Shown here one piece after another: positions 48,901 through 57,104 of a DNA stretch of 64,000 bases (positions are counted from its first letter, which is position 1; every line of letters begins with the position of its first letter). A model generated the notes under the pieces. The model was given only the letters and a program-made list of their open reading frames with translations, did no database searches and was not told the origin of the DNA. This DNA is from an uncultured Lachnoclostridium sp. Lineage in GTDB: Bacteria > Bacillota > Clostridia > Lachnospirales > Lachnospiraceae. A program made the translations under genes and the position numbers. The stretch covers positions 62,001 to 126,000 of the forward strand of contig CALWLW010000006.1 of NCBI GenBank assembly GCA_944381625.1. The letters are read 5' to 3'.

Positions 48901-49232
48901 GAACTGATATATCGGACGACCCGTATGTATTCACAATCCTGAAAGATGAAGCAGTTTATACATCCGCCAGCATCACAGGCACAGGCAGTATTATGATCAG
49001 CGAACTCCCGGTGGGAACTTATACAGTAGTAGAGGACGAGGGATGGTCCTGGCGGTATGAGTCATCAATGAGTCTTTCAGGTTCCGTAGTGCTGGGAAGC
49101 ACAAATCCAGATGCTGGGGTGGTTTGTACCAATACCAGGGATAATGACCAGTGGCTGAACGATTATTCTGCAGTCGCTGAGAATGTTTACGGAATTTCTC
49201 ATGAGAGTGCTTCGGAAGGAGGAAACAACTGA
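45936..49232 (+). CDS. Large secreted VWA-domain surface protein
   Basis: A 1098-residue protein: conventional signal peptide (about 1-26), an acidic Glu/Thr-rich low-complexity stretch to about 255, then a von Willebrand A domain with MIDAS motif DESGS (316-320), NGGTYIEDGL and VIFTDGIPGN. Beta-rich repeats follow, and a SpaA-like domain near 995-1065 (DPYVFTILKDEAVYTSA, LPVGTYTVVEDEGW). It resembles pilus tip adhesins. There is no LPXTG motif or C-terminal membrane segment, so it must be held by partners, perhaps the TasA-like fibre. Confidence 0.85.
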   Translation: MLKKLTAALLVSCMLLQAPVELAFASNGTDVQSVEAETEDAAAEAEPIEEEPSDQAEQVSDTASSALNQVNTGTEEDDTLVSENVDGSMSGNDDTVISGDIENNTEESEETEEPVEENPQMPDMDGTLIQNEINEKTESETQDITNTEHEKLDSEVNSETSADTPLPEENATNDSVAGKFDAGTAWENLLSMESVDEVDAYLSGLAEEELEALLAVADEEELLEFAEKLGVETEEVTETPAKNYTEVGPLLPPVKTSLARMRMSLLREEEPENGLILSKTAEYQEESGTAVITLEAYTTGTVISSAESVPTDIVLVLDESGSMADNMYGYTPVYDLDNNQNYYIKRNDTYIRVSYCQGGLFGSHDPGWYTGGHFILHWGMHYEPMTSAADTDSGHVQFYTRNEVTVSKSEALKAAALEFAKNVYDDASKNQVDHRISVIGFSDNDDAVTKIGLVDDIRDNYNEVVDAINGLKTNGGTYIEDGLAKAESAFQNASQTSSSERNRVVVIFTDGIPGNGTWNNTTISGSANPAINSAYRLKNTYGATVYTIGMLDGADPELAISEESNDAARTNKFLHYLSSNYPQAQSMSNGGSGSNQGYYLAASDAASLTAIFEKISEEVGAPSISLGSDTVIKDVISPYFEGPSAGAVSAAVYDCISYNEETGEAAWSTSGTAFNGISVDGGTIQVTGFDFNENFVSQDQKPETKDHGKKLVIQITVQPKEGFLGGNGVPTNDSSSGVYTSEGSLVEAFEQPTVDVPIKDITVTAEDKHVYLMADLSAEDLKSGSSITAGDSIEIDPSEENFGLESWQNAFVDISVSADPAAGYEDLTADQTYEVSCTIAPKSSGSENVKNESKVGNILVYKPTVTFQDSEVWYGDDAPLNPDDYTEANYADTAWKHNTETADAEKMTGTEPQLIFDYSLPEDAFTNGKVSTKEDIPVNVTAKLDNTNIYQYTSFAHGACAESDCGFNAENEEFLLHVNTCTLTIEKAGTDISDDPYVFTILKDEAVYTSASITGTGSIMISELPVGTYTVVEDEGWSWRYESSMSLSGSVVLGSTNPDAGVVCTNTRDNDQWLNDYSAVAENVYGISHESASEGGNN

Positions 49233-49233
49233 C

Positions 49234-49821
49234 ATGATGAACACAAAAAGAAATAAAAAGACAGTTCGTTTCTCCTTAAAGAAAAAACGGCTCCTGGTCT
49301 TCGGATGCGCGGCCGTACTGCTCTGCGGTACGGTCGGCGCCACCGTCGCCTGGCTGATGAAGGATACCGGTCCGGTGGTGAACACCTTTACTGTCGCGGA
49401 TGTGACGACAGAGGTGGAAGAGGAATTTGACGGGTATGTGAAGAAAAATGTGACGGCAAAAAATACCGGCGATATTGACGCCTATATCCGGATCAAACTG
49501 ATCAGTTACCGTGTGAACGAGAGTGGAGACCAGATCGGAGGAACCGCGGAAATCGCGGATTTTACGCCTGGAACAGGCTGGGAAGAATATAATGGATATT
49601 ACTATTATACGCTTCCGGTAGAGCCGGGAGAAAGTCCGTTACATTATCTGTTGGATGAGATTGAATTAGCTGAGTATAACGATGCTGACGGCGGAAAACA
49701 GGTGATCGAAGTCATGGCGGAAGCGATCCAGAGCGAACCGTCACAGGCGGTGGGAGAAGCATGGGGCGTGACGATTACGGAAAATCATGTCAGGCCCTAC
49801 AGCCCGGCAGGGCAGTCATAG
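49234..49821 (+). CDS. TasA/camelysin-like fibre subunit 3
   Basis: A 195-residue secreted protein. A basic N-terminus precedes the hydrophobic core and VGATVAWLMKDTGPVVNTFTVAD, a SipW-type site; KNVTAKNTGDIDAYIRIKLI and YYYYTLPVEPGE follow. It starts one base after the VWA stop, with GGAGG upstream, so both are probably cotranslated. The long basic tail before the hydrophobic core differs from subunits 1 and 2. Confidence 0.85.
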   Translation: MMNTKRNKKTVRFSLKKKRLLVFGCAAVLLCGTVGATVAWLMKDTGPVVNTFTVADVTTEVEEEFDGYVKKNVTAKNTGDIDAYIRIKLISYRVNESGDQIGGTAEIADFTPGTGWEEYNGYYYYTLPVEPGESPLHYLLDEIELAEYNDADGGKQVIEVMAEAIQSEPSQAVGEAWGVTITENHVRPYSPAGQS

Positions 49822-49840
49822 GAAAGGGGGCGCGTAAGGA

Positions 49841-50614
49841 ATGAAAAGAAAGATATTAAAAGCTTTGTCCTCCCTGTTTATGGCTGCGGTGCTGATGACC
49901 GGTCCGGTGGTTCCGGCACAGGCCGGAGATACCTCTGTCCGTTATGACGGGGGCGCGGAGAAGTTCGTATTTCTGCCCGGGAATGACAGCTCCTCCACGG
50001 ATCTGTTCGATAATTTTAAAAATGTGATGCCCGGAGATGTGGTAACGCAGCAGATAACAGTTACAAACAACAAGGAAAAAGTCAGCAAGGTGAAAATATA
50101 TCTGCGGGCAGAGACGCATACGGACGATGAGAGCGCTCTTGGACAGGATGTGCAGAATGCTTTACCAGACAGTGTTTCCATGAAAGACTTCCTGAGCAGG
50201 CTGTCTTTGAAAGTGAAAAATGGCGATACGGTGATCTATGAGGCTTCCGCCGACCAGCTGGGAGGCCTGCAGGAAAATGTTCTGCTGGGTACGTTCCGTC
50301 AGGGTGAAGGGACGACGCTGACCGTGGAACTGAGCGTTCCTGCAGATCTGGGCAATGAATATGCGAACCGGATTGGTGAAGTGGACTGGGTATTCACTGC
50401 AGAAGAGATCAAGAGTTCCGGGCACAGTTCCGGCGGAGGGGATGATGAGGACTCCGGTTCTTCGCAGCCGGTATCTTCACAGTCGGCTGTCCAGTCCCCG
50501 AAGACGGGCGACAACGCGAATATTGTGCTTTGGATCGGCGTTGCCGCAGCTGCGGCGCTGGCGATTGTGCTGGTATTTGTATTCCATAAAAGACGCAGCA
50601 GCCAAGGAAAATAG
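49841..50614 (+). CDS. Sortase-anchored surface protein (SPKTG), probable fibre base
   Basis: A 257-residue protein: signal peptide to about residue 28, then a beta-rich domain (VMPGDVVTQQITVTNNKEKVSKVKIYLRAE) that shares the N-terminal strand pattern of the TasA-like proteins, a Ser/Gly/Asp-rich linker, and the sorting signal SPKTG (219-223) with a hydrophobic segment and HKRR tail. SPKTG resembles the (S/P)PxTG motif of some clostridial class B sortases. It would couple the fibre to peptidoglycan. No sortase gene is in the window. Confidence 0.85.
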   Translation: MKRKILKALSSLFMAAVLMTGPVVPAQAGDTSVRYDGGAEKFVFLPGNDSSSTDLFDNFKNVMPGDVVTQQITVTNNKEKVSKVKIYLRAETHTDDESALGQDVQNALPDSVSMKDFLSRLSLKVKNGDTVIYEASADQLGGLQENVLLGTFRQGEGTTLTVELSVPADLGNEYANRIGEVDWVFTAEEIKSSGHSSGGGDDEDSGSSQPVSSQSAVQSPKTGDNANIVLWIGVAAAAALAIVLVFVFHKRRSSQGK

Positions 50615-50623
50615 ATCTGATAA

Positions 50624-50655
50624 AAAGGCCCTGGAAGTATAAACTTCCGGGTCTT
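50624..50655 (+). terminator. Terminator of the surface-fibre operon
   Basis: GGCCCTGGAAG and CTTCCGGGTC enclose a short A/T loop and are followed by four T, then more T after two A. Confidence 0.82.
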
Positions 50656-50693
50656 TTAATTTTTCGGCAAAAACAGATTCTTTTCGAGTTTAA

Positions 50694-50722
50694 TTGACAC
50701 ATAATATATATTGTGATATAAA
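50694..50722 (+). promoter_or_regulatory. Promoter of the glycopolymer operon
   Basis: TTGACA at 50694-50699, 17 bp, TATAAA at 50717-50722 with an extended TG. Bases 50699-50729 match the fibre-operon promoter region in 25 of 31 positions. Confidence 0.82.
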
Positions 50723-50758
50723 TAGTGAGTAGACGGGCGAGGAGATGAAAAAGATGTT

Positions 50759-51265
50759 ATGAAAATATGTCTGGTTGCTTCGAGGGGCGGTCATCTGGAT
50801 GAGCTGCAGTTTGTGAAATATATGGATTTGGAGTGTGAGTATTTTTTGATTACAGAGCGCCTGCCCGGAGAACACAGAAGCCGAAACAGAGGCAGGGTGT
50901 ATTATGTGGATCCTGTGAACAGGAAAGAGCCGCTGGTATTCTTTAAAATTATAAAACTTTTTTACATCGGCCGTAAGATTTTGAGGAAAGAAAAACCAGA
51001 CTACTTCATTTCCACCGGCGCACTGATCTCCATACCGGTGCTGCTTCTGGGAAAATTATATGGTAAAAAAATTATTTTCATTGAAACGTTCGCACGGGTG
51101 GAGAGCGGTTCTCTGTCAGGGAGGATAGCTTATCTGTTTGCGGATGTTTTTATTGTGTACTGGAAAAATCTCCTGAAATATTATCCCAATGCGGTCTATA
51201 TTGACCCGTTTGAGGAGGATAAATATGATACTGGTTACAGTAGGAACTCAGAAATTCCCATTTAA
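50759..51265 (+). CDS. PssD/Alg14-like glycosyltransferase subunit
   Basis: A 168-residue protein. SRGGHLDELQFV, DYFISTGALISIPVLLLGKL and FIETFARVESGSLSG match PssD/Cps14F, the membrane-bound partner of a two-part glycosyltransferase (Alg14-like) that adds the second sugar to a lipid-linked primer in capsule and exopolysaccharide synthesis. A short frame ATG-AAA-AAG-ATG-TTA-TGA (50745-50762), with GAGGAG directly upstream, overlaps its ATG and might couple initiation. Confidence 0.9.
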   Translation: MKICLVASRGGHLDELQFVKYMDLECEYFLITERLPGEHRSRNRGRVYYVDPVNRKEPLVFFKIIKLFYIGRKILRKEKPDYFISTGALISIPVLLLGKLYGKKIIFIETFARVESGSLSGRIAYLFADVFIVYWKNLLKYYPNAVYIDPFEEDKYDTGYSRNSEIPI

Positions 51266-51719
51266 CCGGCTATTGAAAAAAGTGGATGATTTGATTGATC
51301 AAAGAGTGATTACGGATACAGTGATGGGGCAGACGGGGCATTCAGATTATCGGCTACAGAACTATTCGGGCAGGGAGTTCTTTGGAGAAGAAGAATTTTA
51401 TTCATTGATCAACCAATGTGAAATCCTGATCACGCATGGGGGTATTGGAACGATCACGAAAGGTCTTTTGCTGAAGAAAAAGGTGATCATTGTTCCCCGG
51501 AGAAAGGAGTACGGGGAACACATTGACAATCACCAAAGAGAAATTGGCGAACGGTTTTCGGAAATGGGATACGCAGTGCTTTGCGAAAGCCCGGACAGGC
51601 TGGAGGCTGCACTGGAGGAAATCCATAAGATGGAAAGGAAAGATTTCAGGCTTTCCTGGTTTCATTCCGCCGGGTTTGTAAGAAAGTATCTCAGCGCCGC
51701 GGAGGCTGAACGTTTATGA
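51225..51719 (+). CDS. PssE/Alg13-like glycosyltransferase subunit
   Basis: A 164-residue protein, the soluble catalytic partner of PssD. MILVTVGTQKFPFNRLL is the classic N-terminus and CEILITHGGIGTITKGLLLKK the UDP-sugar-binding site of Alg13-like proteins. ATG 51225 has GAGGAGG upstream; the gene overlaps the pssD-like gene by 41 nt and the next by 4 nt. Confidence 0.92.
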   Translation: MILVTVGTQKFPFNRLLKKVDDLIDQRVITDTVMGQTGHSDYRLQNYSGREFFGEEEFYSLINQCEILITHGGIGTITKGLLLKKKVIIVPRRKEYGEHIDNHQREIGERFSEMGYAVLCESPDRLEAALEEIHKMERKDFRLSWFHSAGFVRKYLSAAEAERL

Positions 51720-53845
51720 AAATCTCTTTGATTATACCCGTGTATAATGTGGAGCAGTATCTTGAAAAATGTCTGGACTCCGCACTGAGCCAGACATGGA
51801 AAGAGTGTGAAATTATTATTGTGGATGATGGATCGACAGACAGAAGTGCTTCTATTTGTCAGGAATACCATTGCCGGGATTCACGGATCCGTCTGATCCG
51901 TCAGGAGAATAGAGGACTCTTTGAGGCCTGGGTAAGAGGATTCCGGGAAGCAACGGGGGAGTATACAGCGTTTTTAGACGGCGACGACTGGGTAGAGCCG
52001 GATTATCTGGAGAGAATGGCTGAAGAAGCGGGCGGAGCAGATGTGGTCTGTTGTGCTTTGGTAAGAGAATACCCGAATGGACAGGTACTGCAGAGAGAAG
52101 AGATACCGCCAGGAAGTTATGAAAGGCAGGAACTTCAAAAGGAGGTATTTCCCAGACTGCTTAACGATGGAAATTACCTGGGAAGAGGAATTACGCCCCA
52201 TCGGTGGGGAAAATTGTTCCGCAGAGAATTGATAGAAGCTAATCTGAATCAATGTGATTTGAATCTGGTCTTCGGTGAGGATTTGAATATTTTTTTCCCG
52301 GTCATGCTGGACTGCAGAAAACTGAAAGTTTTGGATGACTTAAGAGGCCTTTATCATTACAGGCAGAATCAGGGATCTATCCTGAGAAGCTATAAAACGG
52401 ATATGTTCGCTCAGATAAGGAGGCTGTACCGTATATTATGGAGGATTAACAAGGAGAAATCTTCCTGCGATTTCACGGATCAGATTGTCAGAGATGCCTT
52501 TTGCCTTTTCCTGGAATATGTAAAAAATGAGGCAGGAAGGATTGGGAAGGAACGTGATTCGGCAGAAAAGATTCTGCAAAATTACGAAAAAATGAAAAGT
52601 GATTTTACAGGAGTGGTACGGGAACCGATTCGTATGAAAGCATCAGATCGAATTTTGGAGTTTTATCTGGAACGACGGTCTGTGCCAGGGGTAGAAATGT
52701 GGCTCTACAGTTATTTTGCGGCGAAATATCTGACTGGGGGAATTGACTGGAAATACAGGAGGAAGGACAAAAACCGGACGCCTCTGAAAATAGTAATGAC
52801 AGGCCCGGATTTGTCCGTGTGCGGTGGAATTCGGACGGTAGCGGGTCAATGCTTAATGTGGAACAGATGGGATAAGGCTCAAATCAGGTACATACCAGTT
52901 TATATAGAAAAAGATATTTTTTCTAAAGTATGTTTTTTCCTTAAAGGTTTTATCCGCATTTGGGCAATATGTCTGACGGGAAACGCAGACATTGTCCATC
53001 TTCATGTGGCGGAAAAAGGGAGTTTTTACAGGAAAGCAATTATCGTTCTTGTCTGCCGGCATCCCGGTATGAAAATTATACTGCATCACCACGGGGCTGA
53101 GTTTTTGAAATTTTATGACTGTTCCAGCGGAATACAGCGAGCATGGATATCCTGGACGCTGCGGCATGTGAATGTAAATCTGGTGCTGGGAAATAGTCTG
53201 GAGACACAGATGAAAAAACGTTTTCCGGATGCCTGTTTTCGTGTTCTTTATAATACAGTAAAGGCGGTTCCGGTTAATCCTTATTGCGCCGACGCGGAAG
53301 GAATTCTTTTCGTGGGCCGGCTTGGGAAACGGAAAGGTGTGTATGATTTACTGCAGGCAGTAGCTGCCTGTGAAAGTCGTCTGAGTCAGGGCATAAAAAT
53401 ATATTTATGCGGGGACGGGGAGACGGAAAAAGTAAAAGAGGCTGCGGCATGCCTTGGAATCGCGGACAGGATTGTACATATAGGATGGGTTCCTTCTGGG
53501 AAAATGGAGAGTATGTACCGGAAGGCCATGATGTTTGTCCTGCCTTCTTATCATGAAGGCATGCCTATGGCTCTCCTGGAAGCCATGGCCCATGGGATTC
53601 CATGTATCGCTGGAAATGTAGATGCAGTTCCGGAAGTATTGGAAGACGGAGGAGGAATCTTGATAGAGCCGGGAGATGTTTCGTCTCTTAAAAGGGCCAT
53701 ACTGCTTCTTGCAGAAAATCCGGAATACCGGCATATAATGGGAGATTGCGGTTATCGGAAAATTATAGAAAAATTTGATGCGGAAAAAGGTATGAGGGAG
53801 CTGGAAAGAATTTGGACAGAAGTAAAAAGAAAAGGCTCAGGCTGA
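51716..53845 (+). CDS. Bifunctional glycosyltransferase (GT2-GT4 fusion)
   Basis: A 709-residue cytoplasmic protein. Residues 1-290 form a GT-A family 2 domain (DDGSTD at about 37-42, DGDD at 88-91). After a helical linker, residues 360-705 form a GT-B family 4 domain (GRLGKRKGVYDLL, EGMPMALLEAMAHGIP). Two sugars may thus be added in succession. The specificity is unknown. It overlaps the next gene by 34 nt. Confidence 0.88.
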   Translation: MKISLIIPVYNVEQYLEKCLDSALSQTWKECEIIIVDDGSTDRSASICQEYHCRDSRIRLIRQENRGLFEAWVRGFREATGEYTAFLDGDDWVEPDYLERMAEEAGGADVVCCALVREYPNGQVLQREEIPPGSYERQELQKEVFPRLLNDGNYLGRGITPHRWGKLFRRELIEANLNQCDLNLVFGEDLNIFFPVMLDCRKLKVLDDLRGLYHYRQNQGSILRSYKTDMFAQIRRLYRILWRINKEKSSCDFTDQIVRDAFCLFLEYVKNEAGRIGKERDSAEKILQNYEKMKSDFTGVVREPIRMKASDRILEFYLERRSVPGVEMWLYSYFAAKYLTGGIDWKYRRKDKNRTPLKIVMTGPDLSVCGGIRTVAGQCLMWNRWDKAQIRYIPVYIEKDIFSKVCFFLKGFIRIWAICLTGNADIVHLHVAEKGSFYRKAIIVLVCRHPGMKIILHHHGAEFLKFYDCSSGIQRAWISWTLRHVNVNLVLGNSLETQMKKRFPDACFRVLYNTVKAVPVNPYCADAEGILFVGRLGKRKGVYDLLQAVAACESRLSQGIKIYLCGDGETEKVKEAAACLGIADRIVHIGWVPSGKMESMYRKAMMFVLPSYHEGMPMALLEAMAHGIPCIAGNVDAVPEVLEDGGGILIEPGDVSSLKRAILLLAENPEYRHIMGDCGYRKIIEKFDAEKGMRELERIWTEVKRKGSG

Positions 53846-56337
53846 CGCTGGCAGTCTTAAGCGCTTTTTTGACTGTTGTGTTGGCAAATACTCTGCTCCG
53901 GGCACAGTTTCGAAAGTCGGAGGATCTCCGGGTGGAAATAACAGCGCTGGCAGAAAAACGTGATGAGTCTTGCGGAACGGATGTCCGGATCAAATATCTG
54001 GAAGCCGACGGGACTAATCTGAGACTGACAGAACTGGACTATTCGGAGGCATGGGTATGGGATGCAGGAGGCGAATTCCTTGAGGTTAGAAACCCGGTAC
54101 AGCCGGTGTCTGTTTCCATAGATCTGGTAAATGTCAGAGAACTTCATATTGGATTTCTCCAAAACATTGGCAGCGGTAAAGCGGAGGTTGCCATAAACCG
54201 GGAATCCGTCGGAATAATTGATATTTACGGAAATGAATATGGGACGATAAAAGACTTTTATTTTGCCAATCATGGAATATCTCTTGCAGAACATCCTGCA
54301 ATGACGGGATCTGTTTTTCTGCTGTTGTACGCCGCGGGACTTTTTCTTCTGGAAAGTGTGTCTGAGTATCAGCGAAGCGGTGAAAAGATCAGAAAAGAAA
54401 TCTTTTCCAGAGTCAGGACTGACAGTGTCCGCCTGATAGTCCCGCTGTCAGCGGGTGTTATAATTTCATGTCTGTTGATTTATGGAGAAGGGTCTGACGA
54501 TCTTTACTACAAATGTATATTTGTTATTGGGCTGCTCCTGATGGATATCGTATTGGTATTGGTGGATCTGGGGATACGCTTTCTTTCAGTAAAATATCCG
54601 AAAACCGGATTGGCAGGGCGGAGCTTTGGAAAATGGATACTCTTCTTAGGCGTGCCGGCATCAACATTTATTTTGCTGGAAAAAATGCAGGGGCATGACT
54701 GGACGAAATTTGATTTCTCTGCATTTGGTGGGAATCTCCTCGTGTACTTGTGTGTCTATCTGCTGCTGTTTTTGATCGTAAGAAACAGCAGATGGTCAGG
54801 CTGCGCTTATGTATTTTTATTTATGGCCGCGTCCATGGCAAACTATTTTGTGCTGAAGTATCGGGGAAGCGTAATTCTTCCAGCAGATATTTTTGCTGCA
54901 GACACGGCGGTAAGAGTTGCAGGGGCATATGAACTGCTGGCAGATGCTAAGGTTACAACCAGCCTTTGGCTGTCACTGGTGTTGTATGGAATCATAATGC
55001 TTGTTCCTCCGCTGCGGCTTACATGGAGGCTGCGGGATGTGGGAGGATGTACAGCGGTTGTCCTGGGACTAATTTTTACGATTCTGTACCGGGTAGATGG
55101 AGAGGTTGGCTACTGGGATACAGAAAGCATTTATGCGGAACAGGGAACTGTGCTTTCTTTTACATTAGAACTTAAGCATATGATGGTGGAGCCGCCGGAG
55201 GGGTACAGCGCAGAAGAAGTGTATCAGCTGGCGGAGAAAACGTCAGGGCGGGACGGAGACTTTAAACCAAATCTGATTGTCATTATGGATGAGGCGCTTG
55301 CTGATCTGGAACTGGAAGGAATGTCGGAAGATGTTCTTGGGTTTATACATGGATTGAAAGAAAATGTGGTGAAGGGAGATCTGTATGTTTCTACGATTGG
55401 CGGAGGAACATCGAATACAGAATATGAATTTTTGACCAATAATACGATGGCATTTTTTCCATGGGGAAGTATTCCTTATGTTCAATTTAAAAGCAGGATT
55501 ACATCTTCTCTTGCGAGCCAGCTTGCAGACCAGGGATACAAAACAGCGGCGATTCATCCTTTTGACGGGGGAGGTTATTCCCGGGACCAGGTTTATCCTC
55601 AAATGGGATTCCAACAGATCTATTTTGAAGAGGATTTTACGGATGCAGAATACATCAGAGGATATATCAGCGACCATTCTTCTTTTGAAAAAGTCATAGA
55701 AATATATGAGGAAAATAAAACGCCGTCTTTTATCTTTAACGTGACGATGCAGAATCATTCTTCTTATGGAAGAGAGGGCTTCGCTTCAGAAATATCATTT
55801 GATGGGAGCAGAGATTATCCGGATGCGGAAGAATATCTGACTCTGGTCAAAGAGACGGATATGGCATATTCGGAACTGATTCAATATTTTGCAGAAGAAC
55901 CGGATCCTACAGCGGTGGTTATTTTTGGTGATCACAGACCTGCGCTTTCCGAAGAACTGTATGAGAGCCTGGAAAGTCAATACATAGAGAAAGAGGGAGA
56001 ATTCGGGGCTCGTCAAAAGGCCAGGATGAGAGTTCCGTTTTTAATATGGACGAATTTTGATATCGAGGAAAGAGATCATGTACAGATCAGCGCAAATTAT
56101 CTGTCGGCCTTTTTGCTCCAGATACTGGGGATGGAGATGACAGGGTATCAGGAATATCTGATGGATTTGTATGGAATGGTTCCTGCCATAACCCGCTCGG
56201 GGCATCTGGAAAGCGATGGGATTTGGTATGAATATTTCGAAGATACGGATGTCACGGAGAAAATCAATGAATATGAGCGGATTCAATACAATAATGTATT
56301 TGGGAAACAGTATCGGATAAACGAATTTTTTGAATGA
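53812..56337 (+). CDS. LtaS-like sulfatase/phosphoglycerol transferase membrane protein
   Basis: An 841-residue protein with an N-terminal membrane anchor, an extracellular beta segment, about ten further membrane spans, and an extracellular alkaline phosphatase-type domain from about 480 (NLIVIMDEALADL, GGGTSNTEYEFLTNNT with the probable Thr nucleophile, VVIFGDHRPALS). It probably transfers phosphoglycerol or a similar group from a lipid to the polymer. The start is TTG at 53812, inside the previous gene. Confidence 0.87.
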   Translation: MDRSKKKRLRLTLAVLSAFLTVVLANTLLRAQFRKSEDLRVEITALAEKRDESCGTDVRIKYLEADGTNLRLTELDYSEAWVWDAGGEFLEVRNPVQPVSVSIDLVNVRELHIGFLQNIGSGKAEVAINRESVGIIDIYGNEYGTIKDFYFANHGISLAEHPAMTGSVFLLLYAAGLFLLESVSEYQRSGEKIRKEIFSRVRTDSVRLIVPLSAGVIISCLLIYGEGSDDLYYKCIFVIGLLLMDIVLVLVDLGIRFLSVKYPKTGLAGRSFGKWILFLGVPASTFILLEKMQGHDWTKFDFSAFGGNLLVYLCVYLLLFLIVRNSRWSGCAYVFLFMAASMANYFVLKYRGSVILPADIFAADTAVRVAGAYELLADAKVTTSLWLSLVLYGIIMLVPPLRLTWRLRDVGGCTAVVLGLIFTILYRVDGEVGYWDTESIYAEQGTVLSFTLELKHMMVEPPEGYSAEEVYQLAEKTSGRDGDFKPNLIVIMDEALADLELEGMSEDVLGFIHGLKENVVKGDLYVSTIGGGTSNTEYEFLTNNTMAFFPWGSIPYVQFKSRITSSLASQLADQGYKTAAIHPFDGGGYSRDQVYPQMGFQQIYFEEDFTDAEYIRGYISDHSSFEKVIEIYEENKTPSFIFNVTMQNHSSYGREGFASEISFDGSRDYPDAEEYLTLVKETDMAYSELIQYFAEEPDPTAVVIFGDHRPALSEELYESLESQYIEKEGEFGARQKARMRVPFLIWTNFDIEERDHVQISANYLSAFLLQILGMEMTGYQEYLMDLYGMVPAITRSGHLESDGIWYEYFEDTDVTEKINEYERIQYNNVFGKQYRINEFFE

Positions 56338-56348
56338 GGATATTTGAC

Positions 56349-57083
56349 ATGCCAGAAGACATAGTGATCGAGATGAGTCATGTTTCCATGATGTTTAATA
56401 AGAGTTCGGAAAAAATTGATAATCTGAAAGAGTATTTAATTAAATTCTGTAAAGGGAATCTGAGATTTGAAGAATTTTGGGCGTTAAAAGATATTACACT
56501 GTCAATACAAAAAGGGGAATCCCTGGGGATTGTAGGATTGAATGGCTCGGGTAAAAGTACGCTTCTAAAACTGGTGGCAGGCGTGCTGAGTCCCGCGTCA
56601 GGCACGCTTCAGGTAAAAGGAAATATTGCTCCCCTGATTGAATTAGGAGCCGGCTTCGACGTGGATTTGACAGCCAGAGAAAATGTATATCTGAACGGAG
56701 CTGTGCTGGGGTATTCGCACAGGGAAATGATAGAGAAATTTGAGAGCATTATCGACTTTGCGGAACTTTGGGAATTTGTGGACATGCCTATTAAAAATTA
56801 TTCCTCGGGAATGGTATCGCGGCTTGGATTTTCCATTGCGACTGCAAATCTTCCGGACATTCTGATTGTGGACGAAGTGCTGGGGGTAGGAGATTATAAA
56901 TTCAGGGAAAAATGCAGAGAACGTATGGAACAGATCATAAACAGAGGCGCCACAGTACTGTTTGTGTCTCATGATCAGAAACAGGTTGAGGAAGTGTGCA
57001 GCCGGGTAATCTGGCTGGAAAAGGGGCGGATACGAATGGATGGGACATGCAGTGATGTGTGCAGAGCGTATTTCGAAGCCTGA
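56349..57083 (+). CDS. Wzt/TagH-like ABC exporter ATPase
   Basis: A 244-residue ATPase: Walker A GLNGSGKST, Q-loop in PLIELGAGFD, YSSGMVSRLGFS signature, Walker B ILIVDEVLGVGD and SHD switch, all of the polysaccharide/teichoic-acid export type. The family's C-terminal carbohydrate-binding domain is absent. ATG 56349 has GAGG ten bases upstream; an in-frame ATG at 56334 overlaps the previous stop. The permease partner (Wzm/TagG) is not adjacent and does not occur in the window. Confidence 0.93.
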   Translation: MPEDIVIEMSHVSMMFNKSSEKIDNLKEYLIKFCKGNLRFEEFWALKDITLSIQKGESLGIVGLNGSGKSTLLKLVAGVLSPASGTLQVKGNIAPLIELGAGFDVDLTARENVYLNGAVLGYSHREMIEKFESIIDFAELWEFVDMPIKNYSSGMVSRLGFSIATANLPDILIVDEVLGVGDYKFREKCRERMEQIINRGATVLFVSHDQKQVEEVCSRVIWLEKGRIRMDGTCSDVCRAYFEA

Positions 57084-57104
57084 CCGGAAGATGAGGGGTA
57101 GACA

